From assembly GCF_947488945.1 (NCBI RefSeq), contig NZ_CANLBS010000028.1, forward strand, positions 1 to 64,000: a stretch of 64,000 nt of DNA, read 5' to 3'. The notes beneath the pieces were generated by a model. That model made no database searches. It worked only from the letters and a program-made list of their open reading frames with translations, and was not told the DNA's origin. Shown here piece by piece: positions 7,081 to 15,279 of this stretch. The translations under genes and the position numbers were made by a program. How positions within the stretch are numbered: position 1 is the stretch's first letter; each line of letters starts with the position of its first letter. The DNA comes from an uncultured Streptomyces sp. (GTDB lineage: Bacteria > Actinomycetota > Actinomycetes > Streptomycetales > Streptomycetaceae).

Positions 7081-8499
7081 ATGGCAACGCAGGCGGAACC
7101 GCAGCGGGCTTCCGTCCCCGGCGAGGAACCGACCGGCAAGCCCTCGCGCACTCTGCTGGTGGGGCTTTCGCTCGGCTACTTCATGGTGCTGCTCGACATG
7201 ACCATCGTCTCGGTCGCGCTCCCCGCGATCTCCCGTGATCTGCACATCGGGCTGAGCGGGCTGCAGTGGGTCACCAACGGCTACACCATCACCTTCGCCG
7301 CACTGCTGCTGACGGCGGGCTGGCTGTCCGACCGGTACGGCGGCAGGCGGACCTTCCTGTGGGGCCTCGTGGCGTTCGGCGTGCTCTCCGGAGTGTCCGC
7401 CGCGGCGACGACGCTCAACGCGCTCGTGGTGCTGCGCCTGGCCCTCGGCGTGGCGGGGGCACTGCTGCTCCCGGCCTCGCTGGCCGTGATCACCAACGCG
7501 TACACCGACGCGGCCGAGCGGGCGCGGGCGGTCGGCTCCTGGGCCGCGATCACCGGCGCCGCGCTCGCCGCCGGCCCGCTGGTGGGCGGCGTCCTGACCG
7601 ACACGGTCGGGTGGCGCGCCATCTTCCTGATCAACGTCCCGCTGGCCGTGATCAGCCTGGTCATCACGGTGCGACTGGCACCGGAGACCGCGCGCAAGCA
7701 GCGCAGCGGCCTCGACCTGACCGGACAGCTCAGCGGCGTGGTCGCCCTGGCGGCGCTGGTGTACGCCCTGATCGAGGGCCCCGCCAAGGGCTGGTCGGAC
7801 GCCGGCGTGCTGATCGCCTTCGCGCTGACGTTGGTCGCGGTGGTGACCTTCCTGGTCGCCGAGGCGCGCGCCGGTGACGCGGCGATGCTGCCGCTGCGCA
7901 TGTTCCGCAGCCGTGGGTTCTCCGCCGCGCTGGCCGCCGGTCTGCTCGCCAACTTCGGTCTGTCCGGGCTCCTGTTCGTGCTGTCGCTGTTCTTCCAGGA
8001 GAGCCGCGGTTACTCCTCCTTCAGCGCCGGACTCGCCTTCCTTCCCCTGACCCTGCCGACCGCCTTCAACCCGATCTACACCGGCCGGCTGGTCGGCCGC
8101 ATCGGCCCGCGCCGCCCCGCGACGATCGGCTTCGTCCTGATGGGGGTCGGCGCACTGCTCCAGGCGCCGTTCACCGGTGACTCCGCCGTCGACTTCACCG
8201 TCACCGTGGTGGGTCTGCTTGCCTTCGGGTTCGGGATCTCCTTCGCCCTGCCCGCCCTGGTCGCCGGGATGGCGAGCTCCATCCCGACCGACCTCGCCGG
8301 CATCGGGGCGGGGGCACTCAACTCGGCCCGACAGGTCGGCGCCTCACTCGGCGTCGCCGCCCTCGGCGTGATCCTGAACCTCGCCCCGACGAACGCCGAG
8401 GGGACCCGGTGGGCCCTGGTCGCCGGCGGGGCGGCCCTGCTGGTGGGAGCCCTCATCGCCGGTAACGGTCTGCGCGGAAAGACCACCGCGGCACGCTGA
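7081..8499 (+). CDS. MFS drug-resistance exporter, DHA2 (14-TM) family
   Basis: The 472-aa membrane protein is a proton-driven exporter of the EmrB/QacA type. TM1 carries LDMTIVSVALPAI, the loop after TM2 carries the MFS motif A variant GWLSDRYGGRR near residues 80-90, and the hydrophobic pattern fits 14 helices. The ATG at 7081 has a strong ribosome site; the same frame is open further upstream but lacks the family's beginning. It is divergent from the LysR gene and is followed 61 bp later by the VOC gene. The likely job is export of, and self-protection from, the cluster's product. Confidence 0.92.
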   Translation: MATQAEPQRASVPGEEPTGKPSRTLLVGLSLGYFMVLLDMTIVSVALPAISRDLHIGLSGLQWVTNGYTITFAALLLTAGWLSDRYGGRRTFLWGLVAFGVLSGVSAAATTLNALVVLRLALGVAGALLLPASLAVITNAYTDAAERARAVGSWAAITGAALAAGPLVGGVLTDTVGWRAIFLINVPLAVISLVITVRLAPETARKQRSGLDLTGQLSGVVALAALVYALIEGPAKGWSDAGVLIAFALTLVAVVTFLVAEARAGDAAMLPLRMFRSRGFSAALAAGLLANFGLSGLLFVLSLFFQESRGYSSFSAGLAFLPLTLPTAFNPIYTGRLVGRIGPRRPATIGFVLMGVGALLQAPFTGDSAVDFTVTVVGLLAFGFGISFALPALVAGMASSIPTDLAGIGAGALNSARQVGASLGVAALGVILNLAPTNAEGTRWALVAGGAALLVGALIAGNGLRGKTTAAR

Positions 8500-8560
8500 C
8501 CCGCCGCACCGGTGGCACGCCGGTCCCTGCCGTCCCCGCCCCTACGCACGAGGAGGAACA

Positions 8561-9169
8561 TTGGAGACCGCATCACCGTCCCCGTCCCCGCAGGCCTGGC
8601 AGCCGGGTCTGCGCCTGGACGGCGTCGACCATCTGGCCTTCGTCACGTGGAGACCGCGTGCCACCCACGAGTTCTACACCCAGGCCCTCGGCATGCCCCT
8701 CGTCCACGCCATCACGGCGACCGGCTGGGTCACCGAGGACTACCCGGACTTCGTGCACTTCTTCTTCGACATGGGCCGGGGGAACCGGATCGCGTTCTTC
8801 TACTACTTCGGCCTGCCGGACGAGGAACCGCCGAGCGACCTGATGCACCGCTCCCGCCACGTCGCCTTCCACGTGGACACCGAGGAAGAACTCCTGGCGT
8901 GGCGGGACCGGCTGAAGGCCCACGGGGTCAGGGTCACCCGGCCGATGGGGCACGAGCTGATCGAGTCGATCTACTTCGACGACCCCAACGGCATCCAACT
9001 GGAGATCACCCGGCCGCTGCGCGAGATGTCCGGGATCGACGCGCGCGACGCGGAGCTGACCCTGGCCGCCCTCGCCGACGTCGCGGAGTCGTCCAACCCC
9101 TCGGCACAGGCGCTGTGGCGTCGGAAGGCCGAACTCATACGCAAGAACGCGGAGGTGCCGGGCGCATGA
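8561..9169 (+). CDS. VOC-superfamily (glyoxalase/extradiol dioxygenase-like) protein
   Basis: The 202-aa protein has paired beta-alpha-beta-beta-beta modules of the vicinal oxygen chelate fold. Metal-ligand candidates are His24 (GVDHLAF), His100 or His104 (RHVAFHVDT) and Glu148 (LEITRP), the His/His/Glu set of metal-dependent members such as catechol dioxygenases and glyoxalases. A TTG start at 8561 is favoured because GAGGAGGAAC lies just upstream and no ATG or GTG fits better. Its stop overlaps the next start (ATGA), so it is translationally coupled to the 85-aa gene. Ring cleavage or rearrangement of a catechol-like intermediate is a reasonable guess. Confidence 0.85.
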   Translation: METASPSPSPQAWQPGLRLDGVDHLAFVTWRPRATHEFYTQALGMPLVHAITATGWVTEDYPDFVHFFFDMGRGNRIAFFYYFGLPDEEPPSDLMHRSRHVAFHVDTEEELLAWRDRLKAHGVRVTRPMGHELIESIYFDDPNGIQLEITRPLREMSGIDARDAELTLAALADVAESSNPSAQALWRRKAELIRKNAEVPGA

Positions 9170-9423
9170 CGGTGTCGGTGTACGTGCTCGACGTACCGGA
9201 GTTCGACCCGGTGGTCCACACCGCGCGAACCGCCGGGATGGACGTCGACCGGGTCGGTGATTACCTGCGGTTGACCACCGGGGGCCGCGAAGTGGTCCTG
9301 CGCCGCGAGGAGACCGGCATGCGGCCTGCCCTGTGGCACGCCATGCTGACGGGCGGTCTCGACGGCCGCATCGTCTCCTTCACGTCCGAGGCCGTTCACC
9401 TGGCCGAGGAGGAGGGGGCATGA
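9166..9423 (+). CDS. Unrecognised 85-aa protein coupled to VOC and flavin enzymes
   Basis: I do not recognise this small protein. It has no signal peptide or membrane helix and alternates strand-like and charged segments, so it is probably a small soluble alpha/beta protein. It overlaps the VOC gene by ATGA at its start and the flavin monooxygenase by ATGA at its end, which shows tight co-translation. A role as a subunit or accessory factor of one of these two enzymes is inference. The codon usage is fully GC-biased like its neighbours, supporting that it is real. Confidence 0.75.
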   Translation: MTVSVYVLDVPEFDPVVHTARTAGMDVDRVGDYLRLTTGGREVVLRREETGMRPALWHAMLTGGLDGRIVSFTSEAVHLAEEEGA

Positions 9424-10655
9424 GCAGCGGCACGGGACCGACGCCCCGTCATCCGGTGCTGGTCGTCGGCGCCGGTCCGGCCGGCCTCGGCGCCGCGCTC
9501 GCGCTGCGCGCCGCCGGTCTGCCCGCCGTGGTCCTGGACAAGCGCGTCCAGGACACCGTGCGGCCCGGCAGCCGGGCCGCGTACCTGCACGGAGCGTCAC
9601 TGCGCGAGCTCGAGCGGCTCAGCCCGGGGCTGGGTCACGAGATAGCCGGCCATGGCCTGATGTGGTCCACCAAGCGGTCGTTCTGGGACGGGCGCGAGAT
9701 ATACGCGCGGACCTATCCGACGTCGGACCGCGAAGGGCTGCCGCCGTTCACCAGCCTGCCGCAGGTGCGGACGGAGGACCTGATGGCCACCGCCTGCGAC
9801 AAACAGGGGGTGGAGTTCCACTGGGGCGTCGAGGTGACGTCGGCCGAGAGCGGCCCCGACGGCGTGCGGCTGGTGGACGCCTCGGGCGCCGAGTGGCGGG
9901 CGGACTACGTGATCGCGGCGGACGGGTCGCGCTCGCCGCTGCGGTCCGCCATCGGCAGTCCGCTGGAGGGGCCGCGCTCGCGCAACACCTTCGTGGTGGT
10001 GGACCTCGACGACGACCCCGCGCACCCGCTGCCCGTGGAGCGGGTGTTCCACTACCACCACCCGGGCGCCGGTGGTCGCAACGTGCTGATCGTCCCGTTC
10101 GCCGGCGGCTGGCGGGTCGACCTCAACCTCTTCGTGGACGACGACCCGGAGGAGTTCATCTCGCCCGAAGGACTGCGGCGCTGGATCCCCGGGGTCATGC
10201 CGCGGTCCTACGGCGAGCGGGTGCGCTGGGTGTCCACCTACCGCTTCGCCCAGCAGGTGGCCGCCACCTTCACGGACGCCCACCGTCGGGTCCTGCTGAC
10301 GGGAGAGGCGTCCCATCTCTTCGCACCGTTCGGGGCGCGGGGCATGAACTCCAGCATCCCCGACGCGGTCCGGGCGGTGGAGGCCGTGCGGGCGGCCCTG
10401 ACGGCGGAGAACCCCGTCGCGGCGCGCGCGGAGATCGTCCGCTTCGCCGACGAGCGCAAGGAGGCCGCCGAGTACAACCGTGCCTGTGCCGCCGCGGCGC
10501 TCGACCACATGCTGGCGGAGCGCCGTTCGGTGCGGTTGCGGCGGCGGGCGGCCGCCGCGCTGGCCTCGGCCGGACTCAGGGCGGGGGCCTGGCTGGACGC
10601 CGCGCCCTACGGACCCAAGCTGGTCCAGCGGGGCGCGGCCCGGACCTCGTACTGA
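9420..10655 (+). CDS. FAD-dependent aromatic hydroxylase (PHBH-type monooxygenase)
   Basis: This 411-aa flavoprotein uses NAD(P)H and oxygen to hydroxylate an aromatic ring. It has the ADP-binding Rossmann motif GAGPAG (residues 17-22), the DG motif YVIAADGSRSPLR near 163-175, and an FAD ribityl-binding motif near 290-300 where LTGEASH replaces the usual GDAAH, followed by FGARGMNSS. It resembles hydroxyphenylpropionate or polyketide-type hydroxylases. The start overlaps the 85-aa gene, so the last three genes of this arm are one translational unit. It ends just before a strong bidirectional terminator. Confidence 0.9.
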   Translation: MSSGTGPTPRHPVLVVGAGPAGLGAALALRAAGLPAVVLDKRVQDTVRPGSRAAYLHGASLRELERLSPGLGHEIAGHGLMWSTKRSFWDGREIYARTYPTSDREGLPPFTSLPQVRTEDLMATACDKQGVEFHWGVEVTSAESGPDGVRLVDASGAEWRADYVIAADGSRSPLRSAIGSPLEGPRSRNTFVVVDLDDDPAHPLPVERVFHYHHPGAGGRNVLIVPFAGGWRVDLNLFVDDDPEEFISPEGLRRWIPGVMPRSYGERVRWVSTYRFAQQVAATFTDAHRRVLLTGEASHLFAPFGARGMNSSIPDAVRAVEAVRAALTAENPVAARAEIVRFADERKEAAEYNRACAAAALDHMLAERRSVRLRRRAAAALASAGLRAGAWLDAAPYGPKLVQRGAARTSY

Positions 10656-10665
10656 CCCGCCCGGT

Positions 10666-10706
10666 GCGGCCGGTACACCCCCGTCCCCCGGGGGTGTACC
10701 GGCCGC
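10666..10706. terminator. Bidirectional terminator between convergent genes
   Basis: Perfect 17-bp arms (10666-10682 and 10690-10706) flank a 7-nt loop, placed between the ends of the flavin hydroxylase (+) and the second LysR gene (-). Confidence 0.8.
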
Positions 10707-10721
10707 CCCGGCCGGCCGGCC

Positions 10722-11591
10722 TCACAGCGGTACGAGGGGCAGATCGCTGAGCGTCGCCCGGGCCACGGCGCGCGCGGCCTCCCGGACGGTTTCACCGGCC
10801 GTGGCGGAGAAGCCCAGGTGGACGAGGAGGGGTTCCGGCGGGGGGCCGAGGACCTGGGCCGGGGTCGGATGCAGCGAGGGGTGGTTGTGGTGGGTGTCGG
10901 CGGGCAGGGCCGTGTAGGCCAGGCCCGCCTGCACGGAGGCGCGGATGGACAGCGGGTCGGAGCACCAGGGCACCGAGTGCCAGGCGACCCCGTGCTCGGC
11001 CAGCGTGTCGATGATCCGTACGCTCAACGCCGAACGCTCGCTGACGAACGCCATCGGGAAGCTCTTCCCGGAAGCGAGGGGGGCGTCGCCGAACCAGGCC
11101 AGACGGAGCCGGCCCAGCACCTCGCTGCGGGGGGTCCGCGTCCCCAGGAGCAGCGCCGCCTCCAGTTCCCCGAGGGCGAGTCTGTCGGCGAGGGCGGAGC
11201 TGAGACCGGTGGTCATCGCGCACCGCAGGTGCGGCCGTTCCGCAGCGAGCCGGCCGAGCATGTTCCGCAACCCGTCGGCGAGGTGCACCGAACACCCCAT
11301 GCTGAACGACTGATCGCTCTGTATCGCGGACAGTTTGCTGAGGACTTCGCCGTTCAGCATGAGGACCCGGCGCGCATGGGCCACCAGTTCCCGGCCGACC
11401 GGCGTGAGCTGCAAGGGGCGTTTGTCGCGCTGGAACACAGGGGCTTGGACAATCGATTCCAGGCGCTGCATTTGTTGACTCACCGTCGGCTGTGTCACGT
11501 GCAGTGCCTGTGCCGCGCGGGCGAAGCCGCATTCGTCGACAATGGCCACGAGCGTACGCAGGAGTTTCACTTCGATGTCACGCTGCACCAT
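10722..11591 (-). CDS. LysR-family transcriptional regulator (second)
   Basis: The 289-aa protein begins with a LysR winged helix (EVKLLRTLVAIVDECGFARAA and then HVTQPTVSQQMQRLE) and continues into an effector domain. It converges on the flavin hydroxylase and closes the aromatic cluster on the right. Its upstream region is a long non-coding stretch holding an inverted repeat at 12009-12035. It may regulate the cluster together with the first LysR protein, but no LysR box directly upstream of it was recognised. Confidence 0.9.
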   Translation of the reverse strand: MVQRDIEVKLLRTLVAIVDECGFARAAQALHVTQPTVSQQMQRLESIVQAPVFQRDKRPLQLTPVGRELVAHARRVLMLNGEVLSKLSAIQSDQSFSMGCSVHLADGLRNMLGRLAAERPHLRCAMTTGLSSALADRLALGELEAALLLGTRTPRSEVLGRLRLAWFGDAPLASGKSFPMAFVSERSALSVRIIDTLAEHGVAWHSVPWCSDPLSIRASVQAGLAYTALPADTHHNHPSLHPTPAQVLGPPPEPLLVHLGFSATAGETVREAARAVARATLSDLPLVPL

Positions 11592-12008
11592 TGTTCAGCA
11601 CCTGATTCGGGAGACAAGAGCCGATGTTGTCGCACGCGGACGGTCCAAGAGCGTGCGTCGGCACGTCACCCGCCGCGGACGGCATGCCGGTCGGGCGACG
11701 GCCCGGTCTTTCCGGGTGATACGCGCTCCGGGCGATCGGATCGGGAGCGCAGGGAGCGCGAGTGGCCCGCCGCCGGAAGGAATGGCGTCCCGCGCATTCT
11801 CCGGAGGGTCTCGACGGCAGGTGGGAGTAGCGACAGAACACAGTACGGCCCCCGTGGCTATGTCTCCGGTTTCGCGGTCGGCCCCATCCTCACATAATCA
11901 CTCAGTTGTGCGACATTCGTATCCGCGCTCACGCGCCCCCGATGCCCGTATTGTCTGCCAGATTTGACTTTCCCCATACCTGGCACGGCAGTTCCTCGCC
12001 AAGGCGCG

Positions 12009-12035
12009 CAATATCGGCCACCACGGCCGATATTG
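12009..12035. repeat. Perfect 11-bp inverted repeat, operator candidate
   Basis: Arms CAATATCGGCC and GGCCGATATTG flank ACCAC. It is not followed by a T-run and is far from any gene end, so an operator is more likely than a terminator. Confidence 0.5.
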
Positions 12036-12197
12036 ATGAGCACGGACGGACAGTTTCATTCCCGGCGCTTTCCCGGGGGACGGTTCTCGGGTCCGGGAGC
12101 GGGGCGTACCGTGCCGTCGCTCCTGGCGGGACCGGGCCCCGCGGGGCCGCACGGGCCGCCCGCACAGGCCGTTCGTACAGGCCGTTCGCACGCGGAA

Positions 12198-12227
12198 GGC
12201 CGGTACCTCGCCCCCGAGGTACCGGCC
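12198..12227 (-). terminator. Terminator of the sortase operon
   Basis: Perfect 13-bp arms (12198-12210 and 12215-12227) with loop CCCC lie about 30 bp beyond the sortase stop. Confidence 0.75.
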
Positions 12228-12255
12228 GGTCCGTGCGGTGCGGCGGGCCCGGTGG

Positions 12256-12969
12256 TCAGGCCGCCTTCTTCGTGAGGGACGTCAGGTGGGCGAAGACGAC
12301 GACGTTGGCCGAGTAACCGGCCTTCTTGTCGAAGCGTCCGCCGCACGTCAGGAGCCGGAGCTCCGGGCGCCCGGTGGCCCCGTACACCTTGTCGTCCGGG
12401 AACTTGTCCTTCCGGTACGTCTCGACCCCGTCGACGGTGAACACCGCGGTCTTCCGGTCCGCCCGGGTGACCTTGACGGTGTCACCGCGCCGCAGGGCGT
12501 TGAGGTTGAGGAAGATCGCGGGTCCGGTCCGGGTGTCGCGGTGACCGACCATCAGGGAGGTTCCCGCCTCACCGGGCGAGGGGCCCTTCTGGTACCAGCC
12601 CACCTGGCGGGGCCTGTTGAGCGGTGGGGCCCCGAGCCGGCCCTTCGCGTCGAGGCCCAGTCCGACGACCGGGGCCTCGATGAAGAGCGCGGGCACGGCG
12701 ACCTTCAGCGGCCGGGAGGGTGCCAGGGGGGTGTGGGAGACCGGTACCTCCCGCGGTGGTGCGTGCGGCGCCCGCCGGAACGGCGGGGCACCGCCGCCCG
12801 CGGCGTCGCTGCCGTGGACGACGGTTTCCGGCGGGGTGTCCGAACCGGCCCAGACGATGCCGGTCACCAACGCGCAGGCCAGGCTCAGCGTCGTCGTGAG
12901 ACGGACCGCGCGGCTCGGCCCGCGTCGTCGCGGCCTTCGGCTGCGGGCGTCAGGCCTCGTTGCGGACAC
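12256..12969 (-). CDS. Class F-like sortase (transpeptidase)
   Basis: Sortases cut a C-terminal sorting signal and attach the protein to the cell wall or to another protein. The 237-aa product has a basic N-terminus, one membrane anchor (about residues 20-40), then a single sortase domain with catalytic His143 (VGHRDT), Cys209 (LLTCGG) and Arg212. A GTG at 12969 is chosen; it overlaps the end of the substrate gene by 20 bp, whereas longer frames would run deep into it. The Pro-rich spacer after the anchor is typical of actinobacterial sortases. It is coupled to the upstream LPXTG-like gene, so that protein is its likely substrate. Confidence 0.88.
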   Translation of the reverse strand: MSATRPDARSRRPRRRGPSRAVRLTTTLSLACALVTGIVWAGSDTPPETVVHGSDAAGGGAPPFRRAPHAPPREVPVSHTPLAPSRPLKVAVPALFIEAPVVGLGLDAKGRLGAPPLNRPRQVGWYQKGPSPGEAGTSLMVGHRDTRTGPAIFLNLNALRRGDTVKVTRADRKTAVFTVDGVETYRKDKFPDDKVYGATGRPELRLLTCGGRFDKKAGYSANVVVFAHLTSLTKKAA

Positions 12970-13672
12970 GACGGCGGGTGCTCCGGCGGACCATGACCAG
13001 ACCCGCGATCCCGGCGGCGCCGGCGGCGAGCGCGGCGGTGGTCCCGACGCTGGAGTCGCTGGAGGCGCCGACGTTGGCCATCTCCGGGACGCCGCCGCCA
13101 CCGGCCGGAACCGCGCCGGACGGCTTCGTCCAGCTGCCCTGCTCCGAGCCGCCCTGCTCGGAACCGCCTTGCTCGGAGCCGGACTGCGACGATCCCGACT
13201 GCGACGAGCCCTGCTCGTTGTTGCCCTCCGAGCGGCTCCCGCCCTGGCCGCGCTGCGAGCAGTCGACCTCGAAGCTCTTCTGCTTCGGGCCGGCCGGGGT
13301 GACCCACACGAGCTGGTACGTGCCCTCGGGGAGCAGGTAGGCCTGGCTGCGGGCCTGACCGTTCACCAGGGGGAGGGTGCCCAGGAGGGTGTTGCCCGGC
13401 GGCACGGTCGGCGGCTGCTCGGTGATCGTCCAGGCCACGGCCGGGAACGACTCGAAGTTGCTCGCGGAGAGCACGAAGGTGCAGACCTCGACCCCAGCAC
13501 GGTCGCCGCGCGAGTGCCAGCCGACCGACGCGATGTCGATGGTGCCGCTGTCGCCGGGGAGGGCCTGGGCGACCGGGGCCGCGACCAGGGTCGCGCCGAC
13601 CGCCGCCGCGGCGGCGGCCATCAGTCCGCCGGTGCGGGCGCTACGGGAACGGAGGGAAGCGGACATGCGCAT
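12950..13672 (-). CDS. Secreted cell-wall protein with atypical sorting signal
   Basis: The 240-aa precursor has a signal peptide (residues 1-38, cut near AQA), a compact domain with two Cys (EVCTF and EVDCSQ) that probably form a disulfide, a low-complexity stalk of SQSG/SEQGG repeats (about 150-180), and a C-terminal sorting signal. That signal reads PEMANVG at 196-202, then a hydrophobic helix and the basic tail RRSTRRRVR. MANVG stands where LPXTG or LAXTG is usual. The ATG at 13672 has GAAGGAGCC upstream. The sortase gene follows with overlap. The function of the exposed domain is unknown. Confidence 0.85.
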   Translation of the reverse strand: MRMSASLRSRSARTGGLMAAAAAAVGATLVAAPVAQALPGDSGTIDIASVGWHSRGDRAGVEVCTFVLSASNFESFPAVAWTITEQPPTVPPGNTLLGTLPLVNGQARSQAYLLPEGTYQLVWVTPAGPKQKSFEVDCSQRGQGGSRSEGNNEQGSSQSGSSQSGSEQGGSEQGGSEQGSWTKPSGAVPAGGGGVPEMANVGASSDSSVGTTAALAAGAAGIAGLVMVRRSTRRRVRNEA

Positions 13673-14020
13673 GCTGGGCTCCTTCGAAGCCGGAGTGATT
13701 GTCGTACTGATCACCTGATCGCCTAAGGGTTGACATGGATCGGCGCGAGAACGCGGCGTGACACGATAAAAATCAGATAAGTGCCCCGTTCGGCCCAGTG
13801 CGGCCGGGGCCGTCGCGCCTCTGGTGGCCTGTCGCGCGGGAAAAGGGCAGGTGGGTGGCGCGCTTCGGTGGACGCACGCGCGGGGTGCGGTCGCGTCGGG
13901 TCCCGTGCCGCAGCCGGCACCCCGGTCACTTTCCGTAGTGTGCTGCGGCCGGTCGGACGGATCGCCGCGTTTCCGCGTGTGCTTCCGGCGGCGCCGGGCC
14001 CGGCGTTCTACCGTGCTCCG
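13673..14020. other. Divergent intergenic region, sortase substrate / DUF998
   Basis: About 350 bp between divergent genes. It must hold both promoters. An AT-rich patch (GATAAAAATCAGATAAG near 13764-13780) stands out against the GC background, but no clear -35/-10 pair was found. Confidence 0.45.
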
Positions 14021-14668
14021 GTGCGATCCGTCCCCCGGTGGGTTCTGTTCTCCTCGGTCTCCGCTCCGCTCCTGCTCGTCGCCGGCTGGTCGATCGCCGA
14101 GGTGCTGCAAGGGCCCGGCTACGATCCGGCCACGGCGACGATCAGCCTCCTCGCCGCCGACGGGGCGGGTGGCTACTGGGTGATGACCTCGGCCCTGATC
14201 GCGCTCGGCACCTGCCACGTGGTCACCGCCTGCGGTCTGCGGCCCGCGGCCCCGGCCGGACGGATGGCGCTGGCGGGCGGCGGAGTCACCGCGATGCTGC
14301 TCCCGGTCTTCCCGGCGCCGAGCAGCGGCGGCTCGTTCGCCCACGGGGTCGTGGTGGCGGTGGGCTTCTCGCTGCTGGCGCTTTGGCCGGTCCTCGCGGT
14401 ACGACGCCGCACCGCGCTGCTCGCCCGGCGTACGCGGCAGGCCGTTGCCGCGGGCCCCGGTGCCGAAGCCTCGCCCCTCGCGGCCACCGCACCCTGGGGG
14501 TTGCGGATCGGCCCGTCCGCCGCGGCGAGCGCCCTGATGTGGCTCGGCGGGGGCTGGTTCCTACTCGCCCTGCTTGTCCTGGACACCGCAGGTGCGGCCG
14601 AGCGGGTCCTCACCTTCGCCCAGTCGTTCTGGCCGCTCGTGGTCGTTCTGTCCTGCGTGCGGCGCTGA
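14021..14668 (+). CDS. DUF998 family integral membrane protein
   Basis: The 215-aa protein has about six hydrophobic helices. Its first part, with the helix LLVAGWSIAEVLQGPGYDP and then ISLLAADGAGGYWVM, fits the DUF998 family of multi-pass proteins of unknown function. The GTG at 14021 is chosen because it precedes the first helix directly; the frame is open farther upstream but the added residues are low-complexity and basic. It stands alone, divergent from the sortase substrate gene. Confidence 0.75.
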   Translation: MRSVPRWVLFSSVSAPLLLVAGWSIAEVLQGPGYDPATATISLLAADGAGGYWVMTSALIALGTCHVVTACGLRPAAPAGRMALAGGGVTAMLLPVFPAPSSGGSFAHGVVVAVGFSLLALWPVLAVRRRTALLARRTRQAVAAGPGAEASPLAATAPWGLRIGPSAAASALMWLGGGWFLLALLVLDTAGAAERVLTFAQSFWPLVVVLSCVRR

Positions 14669-14690
14669 CGTCTCCCTGCGGGCGGCGAGT

Positions 14691-14732
14691 TGAGGGCGGA
14701 GAGGTGAGGGCGGGGAGGTGAGGGCGGGGACG
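14691..14732. repeat. Three tandem 14-bp G-rich repeats
   Basis: The unit TGAGGGCGGRGASG occurs three times without gaps (14691-14704, 14705-14718, 14719-14732), just after the DUF998 gene. Confidence 0.75.
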
Positions 14733-15242
14733 CGGGGCCGGTGGGGTGGTACCGGGGGTGCGGACCCGGTGGGGCGGTGCCGGGGAGGGGCGCTCGCCCC
14801 GGCGGTACGGGGCGTGTGCGGGGAGTTGGGCGCCCCTGGTTTCTCGTGCTCCAGCGGGGTCCGCGGGTTGCTTCGGCAGCGGTGCGGTGGACGTCCGGTG
14901 GTCCGACCTCTTCTCGCCTCCGGGAGGCGTGGACGGAGGTTCGGGTGGCCCCGAAGTCGGGTGTCCGGCGCGTCTTCTTATGGAAGACGGATTCCTGATC
15001 GCCATCCTCCCACCGGAGACGCTCCTCCGGTGGCGTCTCCGTATGGAAGGCGGATCGCATCCATCGTCGAGTGCGCCCCGGCGGACGTAATTCCTCGTGA
15101 GGCCTTCGATTTCCAGGCTGTCTCGCGCTGTTCGCCAGTGAATCGAAAGTTCTTCCGCCTCTCTGGGTTCACTGACGGGCCGTCGGATGTTTTTCCGCCA
15201 AAGGGCATTGACTGCTTCGTGAATGCGCTGCCACAGTGTGGT

Positions 15243-15274
15243 GTCTCATAAGAGACGGTGTCCTCCTATAGGAG
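15243..15274. promoter_or_regulatory. Two adjacent palindromes at the IclR start
   Basis: GTCTCATAAGAGAC (15243-15256) is a 5-bp-arm palindrome and CTCCTATAGGAG (15263-15274) a perfect 12-bp one. The second overlaps the Shine-Dalgarno of the IclR gene, so binding there would block its own expression. Autoregulation is inference. Confidence 0.55.
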
Positions 15275-15279
15275 ACAGA

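Larger units (their letters stand above)
11592..12255. other. Long intergenic region, with an inverted repeat and a terminator
   Basis: About 660 bp without a credible gene. It contains an 11-bp-arm inverted repeat (12009-12035), a 13-nt direct repeat in tandem (ACAGGCCGTTCG at 12164 and 12177) and the sortase terminator (12198-12227). Possible reading frames lack GC-biased third positions and ribosome sites. Confidence 0.6.
14669..15279. other. Intergenic region with short repeats
   Basis: About 610 bp with no credible gene. It contains three tandem 14-bp repeats, overlapping inverted repeats around 15010-15040 (CCACCGGAG/CTCCGGTGG and GGAGACGC/GCGTCTCC), and an imperfect direct repeat of TATGGAAGRCGGAT at about 14980 and 15042. 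The end nearest the IclR gene holds two palindromes. Confidence 0.5.
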
